From Psychrobacter piscatorii (GTDB lineage Bacteria > Pseudomonadota > Gammaproteobacteria > Pseudomonadales > Moraxellaceae): DNA of 64,000 nucleotides. Location: contig NZ_CAJHAR010000002.1 of the NCBI RefSeq assembly GCF_904846415.1, positions 1-64,000 of the forward strand, given 5' to 3'. Below, piece after piece: positions 35,518 to 44,389 of this stretch (position 1 is the first letter of the stretch; the number at the start of each line of letters is the position of its first letter). The position numbers and the translations under genes are program-made. The notes beneath the pieces were generated by a model. It worked only from the letters and a program-made list of their open reading frames with translations. It had not been told where the DNA came from and did not search any database.

Positions 35518-37632
35518 TCAGCTGGTACTGTCTTTCGAAAATGGCGACCCATCCTTATTTTTACTAACGCTTTGATCATTTAAAGGGAATTGTAGCAAGG
35601 CTGCACTGATATATGGATCACCCGTTGGCAATATATATAACGTTGGCATTGTTATGATTGATTGCTGATTGGCATACACCATCATCATTAACAGCGTCAG
35701 AGGAGGCAGTGCCAACCAGCGACTAAGCAGCCCTCTTGGTAAAAGCCAAGGTACTATACTTAACAACACCATGAGCAATATCGCCATATTCACTGGTGTA
35801 TAAAGCCATGCATCTGTTAGTGCTGGCAATGATGTCAGCCAACCAATCAACTCATGTAGATTGCCGACGATGGCACTGACCAAAGACCAAATGCTATCGG
35901 CTATCGTGGGTGATAACAGGTAAAAAAGCCCTGCTAATAGATTGAGCGGTACAATCACCCACCCAAACAGCCCAATGGCAAACAAATTGACAACAAGCCC
36001 CCATAGCGACGCCTTACCGAATAAGAGCAACGTAATAGGTAGTAAAGTCAAAAATAGCCAGAATTGTAGCTTGAATATACGCCAAGCAATTTGCAATGCA
36101 CGCTGGAATAATACATGACTTATATAAGCACGCCCATTATTATCATTATCACTGTATGGTAGCGGCGCAGCGGCTGTATTGCGCTGATATGATGTGTCTT
36201 CATACTTGAGTAGTAGCGCTACTGCAATAAAAGATAGCCAATACCCTGCCTGCCACAACACATACGGATTTTGCCATGCCATCAAGACAGCTAATGCTAA
36301 TAACACGCGCATGGTACCAATCGGTAGCAATGTCAATCTCACCAAGCCGATAGCCAGTAGCATCCAAGCCGTACGTGCAGCGGGCACATCAAAACCTGTA
36401 AATAGTGCATAGATAAAAGCAGCACCAATCATTACCCACCAACGCACTTGCCAGCGTGGCATATAACGATAAACCACTGGGCACAGTCGATTGAATAGCA
36501 ACACAACGGCGCCGCCCAATACAATGGCTAAAAACAGTACATGTGTCCCTGATATTGCAAGCAAATGCGAGATACCCGCCAGTTGATACAAATCCTTGGT
36601 GTCGCGATTGATCAAGCCACGGTCACCTGTGAGCAAGCTCAAAGTGACAGCTCTTGCCTGCTGCTCTGCTGTGGTTTGAGCTGGCCAATCTCTATAAAAA
36701 TGATCCCTTAACTGCCAACGTCCTATATCAATACGAGTACGGAGTCGCTGGAAATAAGAGTCAAACATCGATGCTTGTTGTAAAGCTTCATCGTTACTGC
36801 TCTTGCTGACAGTCAACGGACTCACCGCCAGTATATTTGCCACACCATCAATATGTCGACCGCGCAACCAGCGATAACTATCGAAACCAGACGGGTTGCT
36901 TACTGCTTGCTTGGAGGTAGACAATGGTGCCAGTGCCAAGCTCATAAATAGCTCATCACCTGGCTGCAAATCATTTAAATTTGAGAACGAATCATCATTT
37001 GATGTGTTTTTTGGATAGGCATTGAGCAATACTCGGTATTCGATATGATTATTGAGATTTTTTTCAAAATTATCATTATAGCTTTTACTTAGGCTATTAT
37101 TTTCTTCCCTCGAATAATCACTTGTACTATTTGCCAAATCTTGGGAAGTCAACTCAGCGACTAATGGCATTAAATGTGTGACCACTGCTACTTGTCGATA
37201 GCCGCTATCTGTACTGGCATCATATACGCTGTCACTTATCCCTTCGATACGAACGAGCGCTTGTACACGTATAGAGTCAGTGATTTTGGTCGTTTCGGCT
37301 TGCTGATGTGCAACTAGCGCTTGTAGCGCACTACCCATGACCAACGCAATGGCTAATAGACCAAATAGGAAGTATCTGCTAAAAAGTGACAACTTAACAT
37401 CATTAGGTGAGCTGACAGAGCGCGTTTTATTGGTGCTTTGAGTATTTACTGAAGGGGTGTTAAGTTGAGTAGCACTAAGCAGGATAATAGCAAATACGAC
37501 AAGCAACCAAAGCAAACCGGAGGTGCTGACCATATCCAATAAAGGCATGTCGATCGGCATCGCCACATTATCTGCAACTGCCAAAACGCCCATCATAGCA
37601 ATAATTACTAGGCTACCAACTAACCAATACAC
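35518..37632 (-). CDS. comEC: DNA internalization competence protein ComEC/Rec2, C-terminally short
   Basis: Inner-membrane channel that carries single-stranded DNA into the cytoplasm during transformation. About 704 residues: N-terminal membrane helices, the OB-like region with VQALVRIEG, and the ComEC competence domain with RAVTLSLLTGDRGL and HLLAISGTHVLFLA, followed by many helices. The protein ends at LYILPTGDPYISAALLQFPL plus 18 residues, just where the beta-lactamase-like domain (normally LDVGQG...) should begin. The remaining part seems to be in the next ORF. The GTG at 37632 is chosen because AAGGA lies 6 bases upstream. Confidence 0.85.
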   Translation of the reverse strand: MYWLVGSLVIIAMMGVLAVADNVAMPIDMPLLDMVSTSGLLWLLVVFAIILLSATQLNTPSVNTQSTNKTRSVSSPNDVKLSLFSRYFLFGLLAIALVMGSALQALVAHQQAETTKITDSIRVQALVRIEGISDSVYDASTDSGYRQVAVVTHLMPLVAELTSQDLANSTSDYSREENNSLSKSYNDNFEKNLNNHIEYRVLLNAYPKNTSNDDSFSNLNDLQPGDELFMSLALAPLSTSKQAVSNPSGFDSYRWLRGRHIDGVANILAVSPLTVSKSSNDEALQQASMFDSYFQRLRTRIDIGRWQLRDHFYRDWPAQTTAEQQARAVTLSLLTGDRGLINRDTKDLYQLAGISHLLAISGTHVLFLAIVLGGAVVLLFNRLCPVVYRYMPRWQVRWWVMIGAAFIYALFTGFDVPAARTAWMLLAIGLVRLTLLPIGTMRVLLALAVLMAWQNPYVLWQAGYWLSFIAVALLLKYEDTSYQRNTAAAPLPYSDNDNNGRAYISHVLFQRALQIAWRIFKLQFWLFLTLLPITLLLFGKASLWGLVVNLFAIGLFGWVIVPLNLLAGLFYLLSPTIADSIWSLVSAIVGNLHELIGWLTSLPALTDAWLYTPVNMAILLMVLLSIVPWLLPRGLLSRWLALPPLTLLMMMVYANQQSIITMPTLYILPTGDPYISAALLQFPLNDQSVSKNKDGSPFSKDSTS

Positions 37633-37931
37633 CAGCACTCCTTGCTTGATGAGCGAAATATTATAATGCAGCTAACGCCAGTTATTGATGACAATCAAGC
37701 ATCAGAGCAGCCATTTTTATCAACATTTTAGAAGCGACTGAAGCATCATATCTGTGAGGCAATAGCATTTATATTTATATTACCCTATACTGATGAGGCA
37801 TATTAAAATGATGGCTTTCTACCATCACCACTCTATGTATTCTCATCGGTATTTTTTTATCCATAATATTACTTTATACCAGCCCATCAATACAATTGAG
37901 CGGACTGTCGTTAACGATTAAAGGCGATACT

Positions 37932-38507
37932 GTGCCCCACAAACGTCTAAAAGACCTGCTTCCTACACCGGAAAAAATCCTAGAAAGTCGCACCCTAAAA
38001 CTGTTCGCCCCGCATTTGGCAGATCCTCGGTTATGGCACTTCAACCGCCATAGCTTAAATAAAGCGGTCTATATTGGCGTGCTTAGCGCATTTTTTCCAC
38101 TGCCAGGACAGATGTTGCTGGCTTTGATTGGCTCGCTTATTTTCCGAGCCAATGTACCTATGGCTCTCGGTCTGACGTGGATTACCAATCCAGTCACCAG
38201 CTTACCTATCTTTTATGCTGGGTATTATATCGGTGCAAAAATCATTGATGCACCAGTGATCAGTTTGCGCTTCATCGGCAGAATGATTGCTGATTTTAGC
38301 TTATGGGCATTATCAGATGGCGCCAACCCTTTTATTACTTATAAAGGCACTGTATCACTTGCAGCATTTTGTATAGGGTTAACGATTTTAGCGGTTATAA
38401 CCAGTATCGTTTGTGGACTTGCTTTTAAAGCGATTTGGCGTTACAAGACGGTGGTGAGTTGGCAAAAGCGTCAGCAAAAACCTGATGACAAATCGCCTAA
38501 ATATTAA
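37932..38507 (+). CDS. DUF2062 domain membrane protein
   Basis: About 191 residues. It starts at a GTG (37932) preceded by AAAGG, giving MPHKRLKDLLPTPEKIL, the typical DUF2062 N-terminus. SLNKAVYIGVLSAFFPLPGQML, FRANVPMALGLTWITNPVTSLPIF and two further membrane helices follow. An inner-membrane protein of unknown function. It is divergent from comEC. Confidence 0.88.
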   Translation: MPHKRLKDLLPTPEKILESRTLKLFAPHLADPRLWHFNRHSLNKAVYIGVLSAFFPLPGQMLLALIGSLIFRANVPMALGLTWITNPVTSLPIFYAGYYIGAKIIDAPVISLRFIGRMIADFSLWALSDGANPFITYKGTVSLAAFCIGLTILAVITSIVCGLAFKAIWRYKTVVSWQKRQQKPDDKSPKY

Positions 38508-38539
38508 TACCGTTTAACATCATTAAACGGTATTAATAT
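38501..38539 (+). terminator. perfect 17-bp inverted repeat after the DUF2062 gene
   Basis: The arms at 38501-38517 and 38523-38539 are perfectly complementary around CATCA. The repeat overlaps the stop codon of the DUF2062 gene. It probably works as a terminator although no long T-run follows. Confidence 0.65.
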
Positions 38540-38576
38540 TAAACAGTATCAACGTCAGCGTCTTAAGCAGTAGCTA

Positions 38577-38882
38577 CTACTCTTCTTTGGTTCTTTCTAT
38601 GGCCTCTATAAGCTTATCCGTAAAATCTTTATCCATAGAGATGATTTCAATAACCTCGTCGTTTTTACAGAGCGTATAACGCTTACCTGTCGCGCTGTCT
38701 TGAACCTTTAAATCATAGTCAACCCCAGCCAAAGTAATCGCATCAAACACGGGTGTGATGAGATCCTTTTGTTCTTGTCTATCGATGGTGTCAAACAAGG
38801 TTGGATCGATATAAGGCTTTAACGGCTCATCACCTTCTTCAGCACTGCCAAAAGCGGCGATTGGATTGTCATCTTCGTTCAT
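38577..38882 (-). CDS. hypothetical small acidic protein
   Basis: A 101-residue acidic soluble protein beginning MNEDDNPIAAFGS. The middle (LITPVFDAITLAGVDYDLKVQDSATGKRYTL) is predicted mixed alpha/beta. I do not recognise the family. AGGA lies 8 bases before the ATG. It lies downstream of lolD on the same strand. Confidence 0.65.
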   Translation of the reverse strand: MNEDDNPIAAFGSAEEGDEPLKPYIDPTLFDTIDRQEQKDLITPVFDAITLAGVDYDLKVQDSATGKRYTLCKNDEVIEIISMDKDFTDKLIEAIERTKEE

Positions 38883-39050
38883 TGTTTGGAGTCCTATAAA
38901 ATAGATATAGCGGCTAGTTAATCAGTTTTCTATATCTTTTGCTATGAAATATTTACTTGATAATACAACAATATATTTCGTCAGAACAACCCTTATAAAT
39001 GCCAATTCATGACACTTATATTCATCTGAAAATCTCAACACATATAGACG

Positions 39051-39731
39051 TTAATACTGCTCCCAATGACCATTACGTAGCAGTAATTGACGATCAGCAA
39101 GCGCCGCCAAGTTGCGATCATGTGTCACCATCAGAAGTGCTGTTTGCATAGTGCTTTGTAGCTCTGATAGCAATCCAAAGACACTTTGCGCATTGTCATA
39201 ATCCAAGTTACCAGTCGGCTCATCCGCCAAGATAAGCGAAGGCTTGGTAACTAGCGCGCGCGCAATTGCTACACGCTGACGTTCACCACCTGACAGCTCA
39301 CCCGGCCTATGCATCAACCGATGATCCAGACCGACGTTTTCGAGAATCTTAATCGCTTGCTTACGAGCGTCAGTCGTTGACACTTCTGGACGCATCAATA
39401 AAGGCATCGCAACGTTTTCGACTGCGGTAAACTCTGCTAGCAAATGGTGAAACTGATAGATAAAACCCAAATGCTTATTGCGCATCGCGCCGCGTTCGGT
39501 CTCATTCATGCTATTTAATAACTGACCATGTAACCAGACTTCACCACTCGTGGGCGTGTCTAGACCACCAAGCAAATGTAGCAAGGTACTTTTTCCTGAA
39601 CCACTGGTGCCGACAATAGCAATGCGCTCACCAGCATGAACCGTCAGATCGAGGCCAGTCAATACTTGCGTACTAACGGCTCCTTCATCATATATCTTAT
39701 TGATATTGGTCGCCTTTAAAATGGCAGACAT
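39051..39731 (-). CDS. lolD: lipoprotein-releasing ABC transporter ATPase LolD
   Basis: ATPase subunit that powers release of outer-membrane lipoproteins from the inner membrane to LolA. The 226 residues include Walker [10 protein letters not shown], the Q-loop region [24 protein letters not shown] (FHHLLAEF is LolD-type), signature [15 protein letters not shown] and Walker [13 protein letters not shown]. It follows lolC by 44 bases on the same strand. Confidence 0.95.
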   Translation of the reverse strand: MSAILKATNINKIYDEGAVSTQVLTGLDLTVHAGERIAIVGTSGSGKSTLLHLLGGLDTPTSGEVWLHGQLLNSMNETERGAMRNKHLGFIYQFHHLLAEFTAVENVAMPLLMRPEVSTTDARKQAIKILENVGLDHRLMHRPGELSGGERQRVAIARALVTKPSLILADEPTGNLDYDNAQSVFGLLSELQSTMQTALLMVTHDRNLAALADRQLLLRNGHWEQY

Positions 39732-39775
39732 AGCGCTTCCTTTATTTTATTTATGTCGATATTTATGCGATTGAA

Positions 39776-41011
39776 TTACTCATAACGTAGCGTCTGGGCA
39801 GGCTGAATCTTAGCTGCTCGGCGTGCTGGATAAATGGTTGCCAAAAAGCTCAATATAAATGAGGCACCTGTTATAAGTACCACGTCGAGCAAACGCAGCT
39901 CTGACGGCAAATAATTCACAAAATAAGCATCAAACAGATTCAGATTAAAGACTTGATTAATAAAGCCTAAAATATCACTGACGGTGAGTGCGAATATTAC
40001 ACCCAATATCGTACCAGCAACGGTACCGATCACACCAATGACCACGCCTTGCACCATAAAGACTTGGGTAATCAAACGAGGAGACGCACCAAAGGTTTTT
40101 AGAATGGCAATATCTGCTTTTTTGTCAGTGACGAGCATCACGAGACTTGAGACAATGTTGAAAGCGGCAACTAAGATAATCAAAAATAGTAGCAAACCAA
40201 CCATGGCTTTTTCCATTTGAATCGCACCAAACAGATTGCCATGAGTTTGAGTCCAATCATTAGGATATAATTGTTCAGGTGCGATGGCTGCCGCTTTTTG
40301 TGACGCGATCGGCGCAGTAAAGATATCATTGAGCTTCATACGCACGCCTTGCGCCCCTTCTGGCAGGCGCAGCAGTTTTGCTGCATCACCCATCGGGATG
40401 AACGCCATCAGACTGTCTACCTCTGGGCTGATGGTAAAAATACCTGTCAAAGTAAAGCGCTTAAATCGTGGTATCACACCGGCTGGCGATGGCGATGCTT
40501 CTGGTAGCACTAGAGTCACTTTGTCCCCTATCTGCAAGCCCAAAGACTGTACCATCTCCTCGCCCAATACAATACTAAAGTCACCACTTTGCAAGGTATC
40601 AATACTGCCCTCGACCATATGATCATTGATGATAGAGACGTTTTTTTCGTATTCAGGCTCGACGCCAGTCACCATAATCCCGGCGACCTGACCGTTTGAT
40701 GTCAGCATCCCTTGCAATTGAATAAAGGGTGCGACAGCTGATACTTCTGGATCTTCTTTAATCTTATCAGCGAGCTGCTCCCAATCACCAATAATCTCCG
40801 TTGAGACTACGGTGGCTTGCGGCACCATGCCCAAAATACGGGTTTTTAATTCTCGATCAAAACCATTCATGACCGATAGCACCGTAATCAATACGGCAAC
40901 CCCAAGCGTCAGACCAATCATTGAAATAAGGGATATAAAGGAGATAAAGCCATTACTGCGCTCTGCTCGGGTGTATCGTAAGCCGATAAATAACGCTAAA
41001 GGACGAAACAT
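39776..41011 (-). CDS. lolC: lipoprotein-releasing ABC transporter permease LolC/LolE
   Basis: Membrane subunit of the Lol system. I start at the ATG at 41011 (MFRPLALFIGLRYTRAERSNGFISF, the normal family start) because AAAGAG lies upstream; the open frame extends 27 codons further. About 411 residues: one N-terminal helix, a large periplasmic domain with VSAVAPFIQLQGML, and three C-terminal helices (VGLLLFLIILVAAFNIVSSLVMLV and two more). Only one permease gene is present here, so the complex may be a LolF-type homodimer, or a second gene lies elsewhere. Confidence 0.92.
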   Translation of the reverse strand: MFRPLALFIGLRYTRAERSNGFISFISLISMIGLTLGVAVLITVLSVMNGFDRELKTRILGMVPQATVVSTEIIGDWEQLADKIKEDPEVSAVAPFIQLQGMLTSNGQVAGIMVTGVEPEYEKNVSIINDHMVEGSIDTLQSGDFSIVLGEEMVQSLGLQIGDKVTLVLPEASPSPAGVIPRFKRFTLTGIFTISPEVDSLMAFIPMGDAAKLLRLPEGAQGVRMKLNDIFTAPIASQKAAAIAPEQLYPNDWTQTHGNLFGAIQMEKAMVGLLLFLIILVAAFNIVSSLVMLVTDKKADIAILKTFGASPRLITQVFMVQGVVIGVIGTVAGTILGVIFALTVSDILGFINQVFNLNLFDAYFVNYLPSELRLLDVVLITGASFILSFLATIYPARRAAKIQPAQTLRYE

Positions 41012-41092
41012 ATTCAAACTCTTTATCTTATCTACGTGCGACTTTATATAGGCTACAAAACGAGCAGTGGCAAATGCATCATAAACTGACAC

Positions 41093-41454
41093 TCGCCATA
41101 CTCACATATAAATCGAACACAAAAACAGGGTTTCAGACGAGCCGAGGACAGCCGTCAAAAGGGAGCTAGTTTGACACAATTTAGCCAATATGTGCCAGTC
41201 ATTAGCCGATACTGAGAGTATTTTTTACCAAAAAACTGGGTTTTGTTATTATTTTTTATAGAGGCCTTGCTATTAGATGTGTCAATACCTATATATTATA
41301 TGCTAAAGACAATTGTCATTAACCCTCATTGTGGTTTGTTCACTCTTTGCTGGCAATGTCGCTGACATCATAAACCAGCTATTTGGAATACTGAATGGTA
41401 CGTAAGTAACCGTCGTACCACAGTATTAGACACAAACCCCACGCTGACTTAATT
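41093..41454. other. gene-free stretch between lolC and the 41467 gene
   Basis: About 360 bases without a supported gene. Bases 41125-41200 (CAGACGAGCCGAGGACAGCC and what follows) are richer in GC and resemble the reverse complement of part of 3180-3240, sharing a CAAAAGGG block. They may be a diverged member of a dispersed repeat. Confidence 0.3.
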
Positions 41455-41466
41455 TTGAGTATTTTC

Positions 41467-42441
41467 ATGACCATAAATTATCAATATAAAAACATTCAAA
41501 CTCCTACCAAGATCACACTGACCGACGAGCAGTCTGCAGGTCATGGCGATCATTGGCGTATTTTGACCGATGATATGAGCAATGATGTGCCAGAGTGGCT
41601 ACAAAAAATGATCGAAGTGGCGGCAATGCCTAAAGGCCTGAACAACAACGTCAGTGCAAAAGACAGCTGTTTGTTGTTATCAGAAGACAAGCCATGCCAT
41701 ATCAATCAAGTACTCGCAATGAAAGACGGTAAACCTGAGCGATTCATCAATGCTTATCCTTGTGTTGATAGTCCTTATGGGCTTGACTGTAAAATCGAGC
41801 GCGTCATCGCCAATGACAACTCTCATGATGCAGTGCTACGCTTGCGTACTGCTGATGGCAGTATTATTTATGCTTTTGATCAACTCTATACGACCAATCG
41901 TCATTTGTATCAGCGCGATACATCTTATTTCGTTAACTTTAGTGCATGGGCGCACGAGATTAAGCTCAGTGAGCAAAACGAAGTCATCATGGTAGAAGAC
42001 CAAGAATCTATCCGCTATCATCGTGCGTTTAACGATATCGTCGCGGCCAATGACGGAAAGATTCCAGACGACCTGCAAGAGCAAATCAGTGAATGGAAGC
42101 CTGAAACCAAAGAACAAATGGCGCCGGTCGAAATCAACTTAGGTCACATGTGTGCTTATTTATTTGGGGATACTTTGGGGCAAGAGGATGAGGCTTGGTG
42201 TCAAGGTCAAGTGCTTGGCAAACAAGAAACGATATTTAACGGCAAGTCTATCATTCTGTTTGATGTAGTGACATTGCGTGAGCAGGACGCAGATCCCTTT
42301 GTCATACGTATTGGTGCGCTTAATACGCCAGAGACCGCCAGTATTAAAGTGCATGACTATGTACAAGCCAATGTCTGGTTACAGGCAGCGATATATAAAG
42401 AAAATCAGACAAGTGCAGCACAGCAGTCAAAAGCCAGCTAG
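41467..42441 (+). CDS. hypothetical protein
   Basis: About 324 residues, soluble and acidic with no signal peptide or membrane segment. Recognisable stretches such as DDMSNDVPEWLQKMIEVAAMPKG, INAYPCVDSPYGLDCKIE and a late VNVWLQ-like end (YVQANVWLQAAIY) do not lead me to a family. The ATG at 41467 is preferred; the frame is open from a TTG at 41455. The insertion sequence begins 70 bases after the stop and does not interrupt the gene. Confidence 0.65.
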   Translation: MTINYQYKNIQTPTKITLTDEQSAGHGDHWRILTDDMSNDVPEWLQKMIEVAAMPKGLNNNVSAKDSCLLLSEDKPCHINQVLAMKDGKPERFINAYPCVDSPYGLDCKIERVIANDNSHDAVLRLRTADGSIIYAFDQLYTTNRHLYQRDTSYFVNFSAWAHEIKLSEQNEVIMVEDQESIRYHRAFNDIVAANDGKIPDDLQEQISEWKPETKEQMAPVEINLGHMCAYLFGDTLGQEDEAWCQGQVLGKQETIFNGKSIILFDVVTLREQDADPFVIRIGALNTPETASIKVHDYVQANVWLQAAIYKENQTSAAQQSKAS

Positions 42442-42555
42442 TTATTGAATATAACAGCCTGCTGTATTACGTGTTATGCCTAGTTTTTTACACAATAAAA
42501 AACCTTTAATATGAACTGCCCCCCATAAGTTGGACACAACTTATGGGGTATTTTT

Positions 42556-43074
42556 ATGCGTTACGATCTGGACTTTAAGATGCAAGTCATCGCATACTAT
42601 CGGCAAGGGCATACCGGAATCGCTACAGCAAAGAAGTTTGGACTTGATAAAAAGATAATCTCTAGATGGGTTAAGCAATATCAAAGCGACGGTGTAGAGG
42701 CTATCAAGCCAAAGGCGAGTAAAACTAAATACAGTAGCGAGTTTAAACGTAACGTACTCACAGTCATGTTAGAACAAGGGTTAAGCCAGTCTGAGGTCGC
42801 TTTAACATTTAACATCAGCTCACCTGCGCTCATCAGCCACTGGCACAAAGCGTATCGACTACACGGCATGTCTGGACTCACTTCCAAACATAAAGGTAGA
42901 GGCGCCATGACCAAGCCCGTGATCACAAACAAACCAGATGATGAAAAGAGTCTTGCTGAATTAAAGCGCGAGAATGCATACCTACGTGCAGAGAATGCCT
43001 ACCTAAAAAAGCTCGATGCCTTGCTCAAAGCGGAGGAACAAGCAGACAGAAAGCAAGGCTCATCGAAGCGCTAA
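42556..43074 (+). CDS. IS3-family transposase OrfA
   Basis: 172 residues. Two helix-turn-helix modules: YYRQGHTGIATAKKFGLDKKIISRWVKQY and LEQGLSQSEVALTFNISSPALISHWHK, followed by a leucine-zipper-like coil (SLAELKRENAYLRAENAYLKKL). It binds the IS ends. A heptamer A-AAA-AAG at 43005-43011 in the zero frame can shift ribosomes by -1 into orfB. Confidence 0.93.
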   Translation: MRYDLDFKMQVIAYYRQGHTGIATAKKFGLDKKIISRWVKQYQSDGVEAIKPKASKTKYSSEFKRNVLTVMLEQGLSQSEVALTFNISSPALISHWHKAYRLHGMSGLTSKHKGRGAMTKPVITNKPDDEKSLAELKRENAYLRAENAYLKKLDALLKAEEQADRKQGSSKR

Positions 43075-43901
43075 GAGATGACTGCTGTTTATCTGACTTG
43101 CTTAAAGTCTCAGGTATGCCTAAAAGCGTCTTTTATTATCATAGAGCAAAGCTTGAGAGTGACGACAAATACGCTGAGTTGAGGCCACGTATTGCTAAGC
43201 TGTATCATCAGCACAAAGGTAGGTATGGCTATCGTAGAATAACGGCCGCATTAAAACAGTTAGGTTTTCATCACAATCATAAGCTCATTGCTAGGCTTAT
43301 GTGTCAGTTAAACTTAACTGCCAAAATAAGGCGCAAGAAGTACCACTCCTATAAAGGGGTACAAGGCAAGATCGCGAAGAATCATTTAAAGCGTCGGTTT
43401 CATGCAGATAAACCCAATCATCGATGGCTCACTGATATTACCGAGTTTAAGGTAGGTGACAATAAGTTATATTTATCGCCCATACTTGATTGTTATAACA
43501 ATGAGATTGTCAGTTATACGCACTCAAGAAGGCCAACTTATGATTTGGTGAGTCAAATGCTAGATTGTGCTTTAAATAAGACAAAGGCGTGCCGTGGTAA
43601 GAGGTTAATGCTGCACTCGGATCAAGGATGGCATTATCAAATGACACCGTTTAGCACGACGCTTAAACAGAATGGCATTAAGCAAAGCATGAGCAGAAAA
43701 GGCAATTGCTTGGATAATGCGCTCATGGAGGGGTTCTTCGGTACATTAAAGTGCGAGACCATTTATGTTGAAAAACCTCAAACCATTGAGCAGTTAGAGC
43801 AACAAATCCATGAGTACATTCACTATTACAACAATGAGCGCATTCAATTGAAACTAAAAGGACTGAGTCCTGTGCAATACAGAACTCAGTCCTTGGGGTA
43901 A
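43005..43901 (+). CDS. IS3-family transposase OrfB (DDE catalytic part)
   Basis: The -1 frame is open from the A6G slippery site (43005) to 43901; translated as an OrfAB fusion. Residues RQKARLIEALRDD then LLKVSGMPKSVFYYHRAKLE are typical of an OrfB N-terminus. The integrase core has the DDE triad in RWLTDITEFK, LMLHSDQGWHY and GNCLDNALMEGFFGTLK, with the late YYNNERIQLKLKGLSPVQYR. It appears intact. A stand-alone start at a TTG (43098) is possible but less likely than the fusion. Confidence 0.92.
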   Translation, partial: KKARCLAQSGGTSRQKARLIEALRDDCCLSDLLKVSGMPKSVFYYHRAKLESDDKYAELRPRIAKLYHQHKGRYGYRRITAALKQLGFHHNHKLIARLMCQLNLTAKIRRKKYHSYKGVQGKIAKNHLKRRFHADKPNHRWLTDITEFKVGDNKLYLSPILDCYNNEIVSYTHSRRPTYDLVSQMLDCALNKTKACRGKRLMLHSDQGWHYQMTPFSTTLKQNGIKQSMSRKGNCLDNALMEGFFGTLKCETIYVEKPQTIEQLEQQIHEYIHYYNNERIQLKLKGLSPVQYRTQSLG

Positions 43902-43999
43902 ACTAAACCGTCCAAGTTTTGGGGGGCAGTTCAATATGAATTAGGGGCTTTTTTACAACTTACTATTGCTTATATTCTACAAACCTTCGATAAAAACGA

Positions 44000-44389
44000 T
44001 TAACCCATAGTCGTCATTGATTTGATACGCTTATACAACTCTTTTTGCTCGGCGCTTGGACGAGCAGTCTGTACTGCCATCAATTGTGACATATCCCCTT
44101 CAACGCGAATTTTACCGCTCATGAAAGCACCCATGATTTGGTTGGTGTCAAAATCAGTGATGATAGACTGTAAAATGCTACGATCTAATAACAATGTCGT
44201 CGTGCCATTACTATTTAGACCACGATGTAATAAACCATTGGCAAAGTTGGCTTCGATGTCTTTCTCAGTATCAGATACTTTTAGATTAACAATCATGTTA
44301 GCAAGCGCTGGTGGTAGGTTTAACTCACCTGCTTCACTACCCATCTTCTCCACTTGCTCAAACCATTCATCTGTCAAAAAAACTGCCAT
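44000..44389 (-). CDS. SCP2 sterol-binding domain protein
   Basis: A 129-residue protein that is a single SCP2 domain: FLTDEWFEQVEKM, LLLDRSILQSIITDFDTNQIMGAFMSGKIRVEGDMSQLMAVQ. SCP2 domains bind lipids or fatty-acyl molecules in a hydrophobic tunnel; a role in lipid handling is inferred. AAGGA precedes the ATG. The IS lies just downstream of its 3' end without breaking it. Confidence 0.85.
   Translation of the reverse strand: MAVFLTDEWFEQVEKMGSEAGELNLPPALANMIVNLKVSDTEKDIEANFANGLLHRGLNSNGTTTLLLDRSILQSIITDFDTNQIMGAFMSGKIRVEGDMSQLMAVQTARPSAEQKELYKRIKSMTTMG

Larger units (their letters stand above)
42512..43933 (+). mobile_element. complete IS3-family insertion sequence, 1422 bp
   Basis: The ends are imperfect inverted repeats of 24 bp (2 mismatches), each beginning TGAACTGCCCCCCA. 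A 3-bp direct repeat ATA flanks the element on both sides. It carries orfA and orfB in the usual -1 relation. Both genes and both ends are intact, so the element looks recent and potentially active. The overall structure and transposase sequences fit the IS150-like branch of IS3. Confidence 0.93.
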
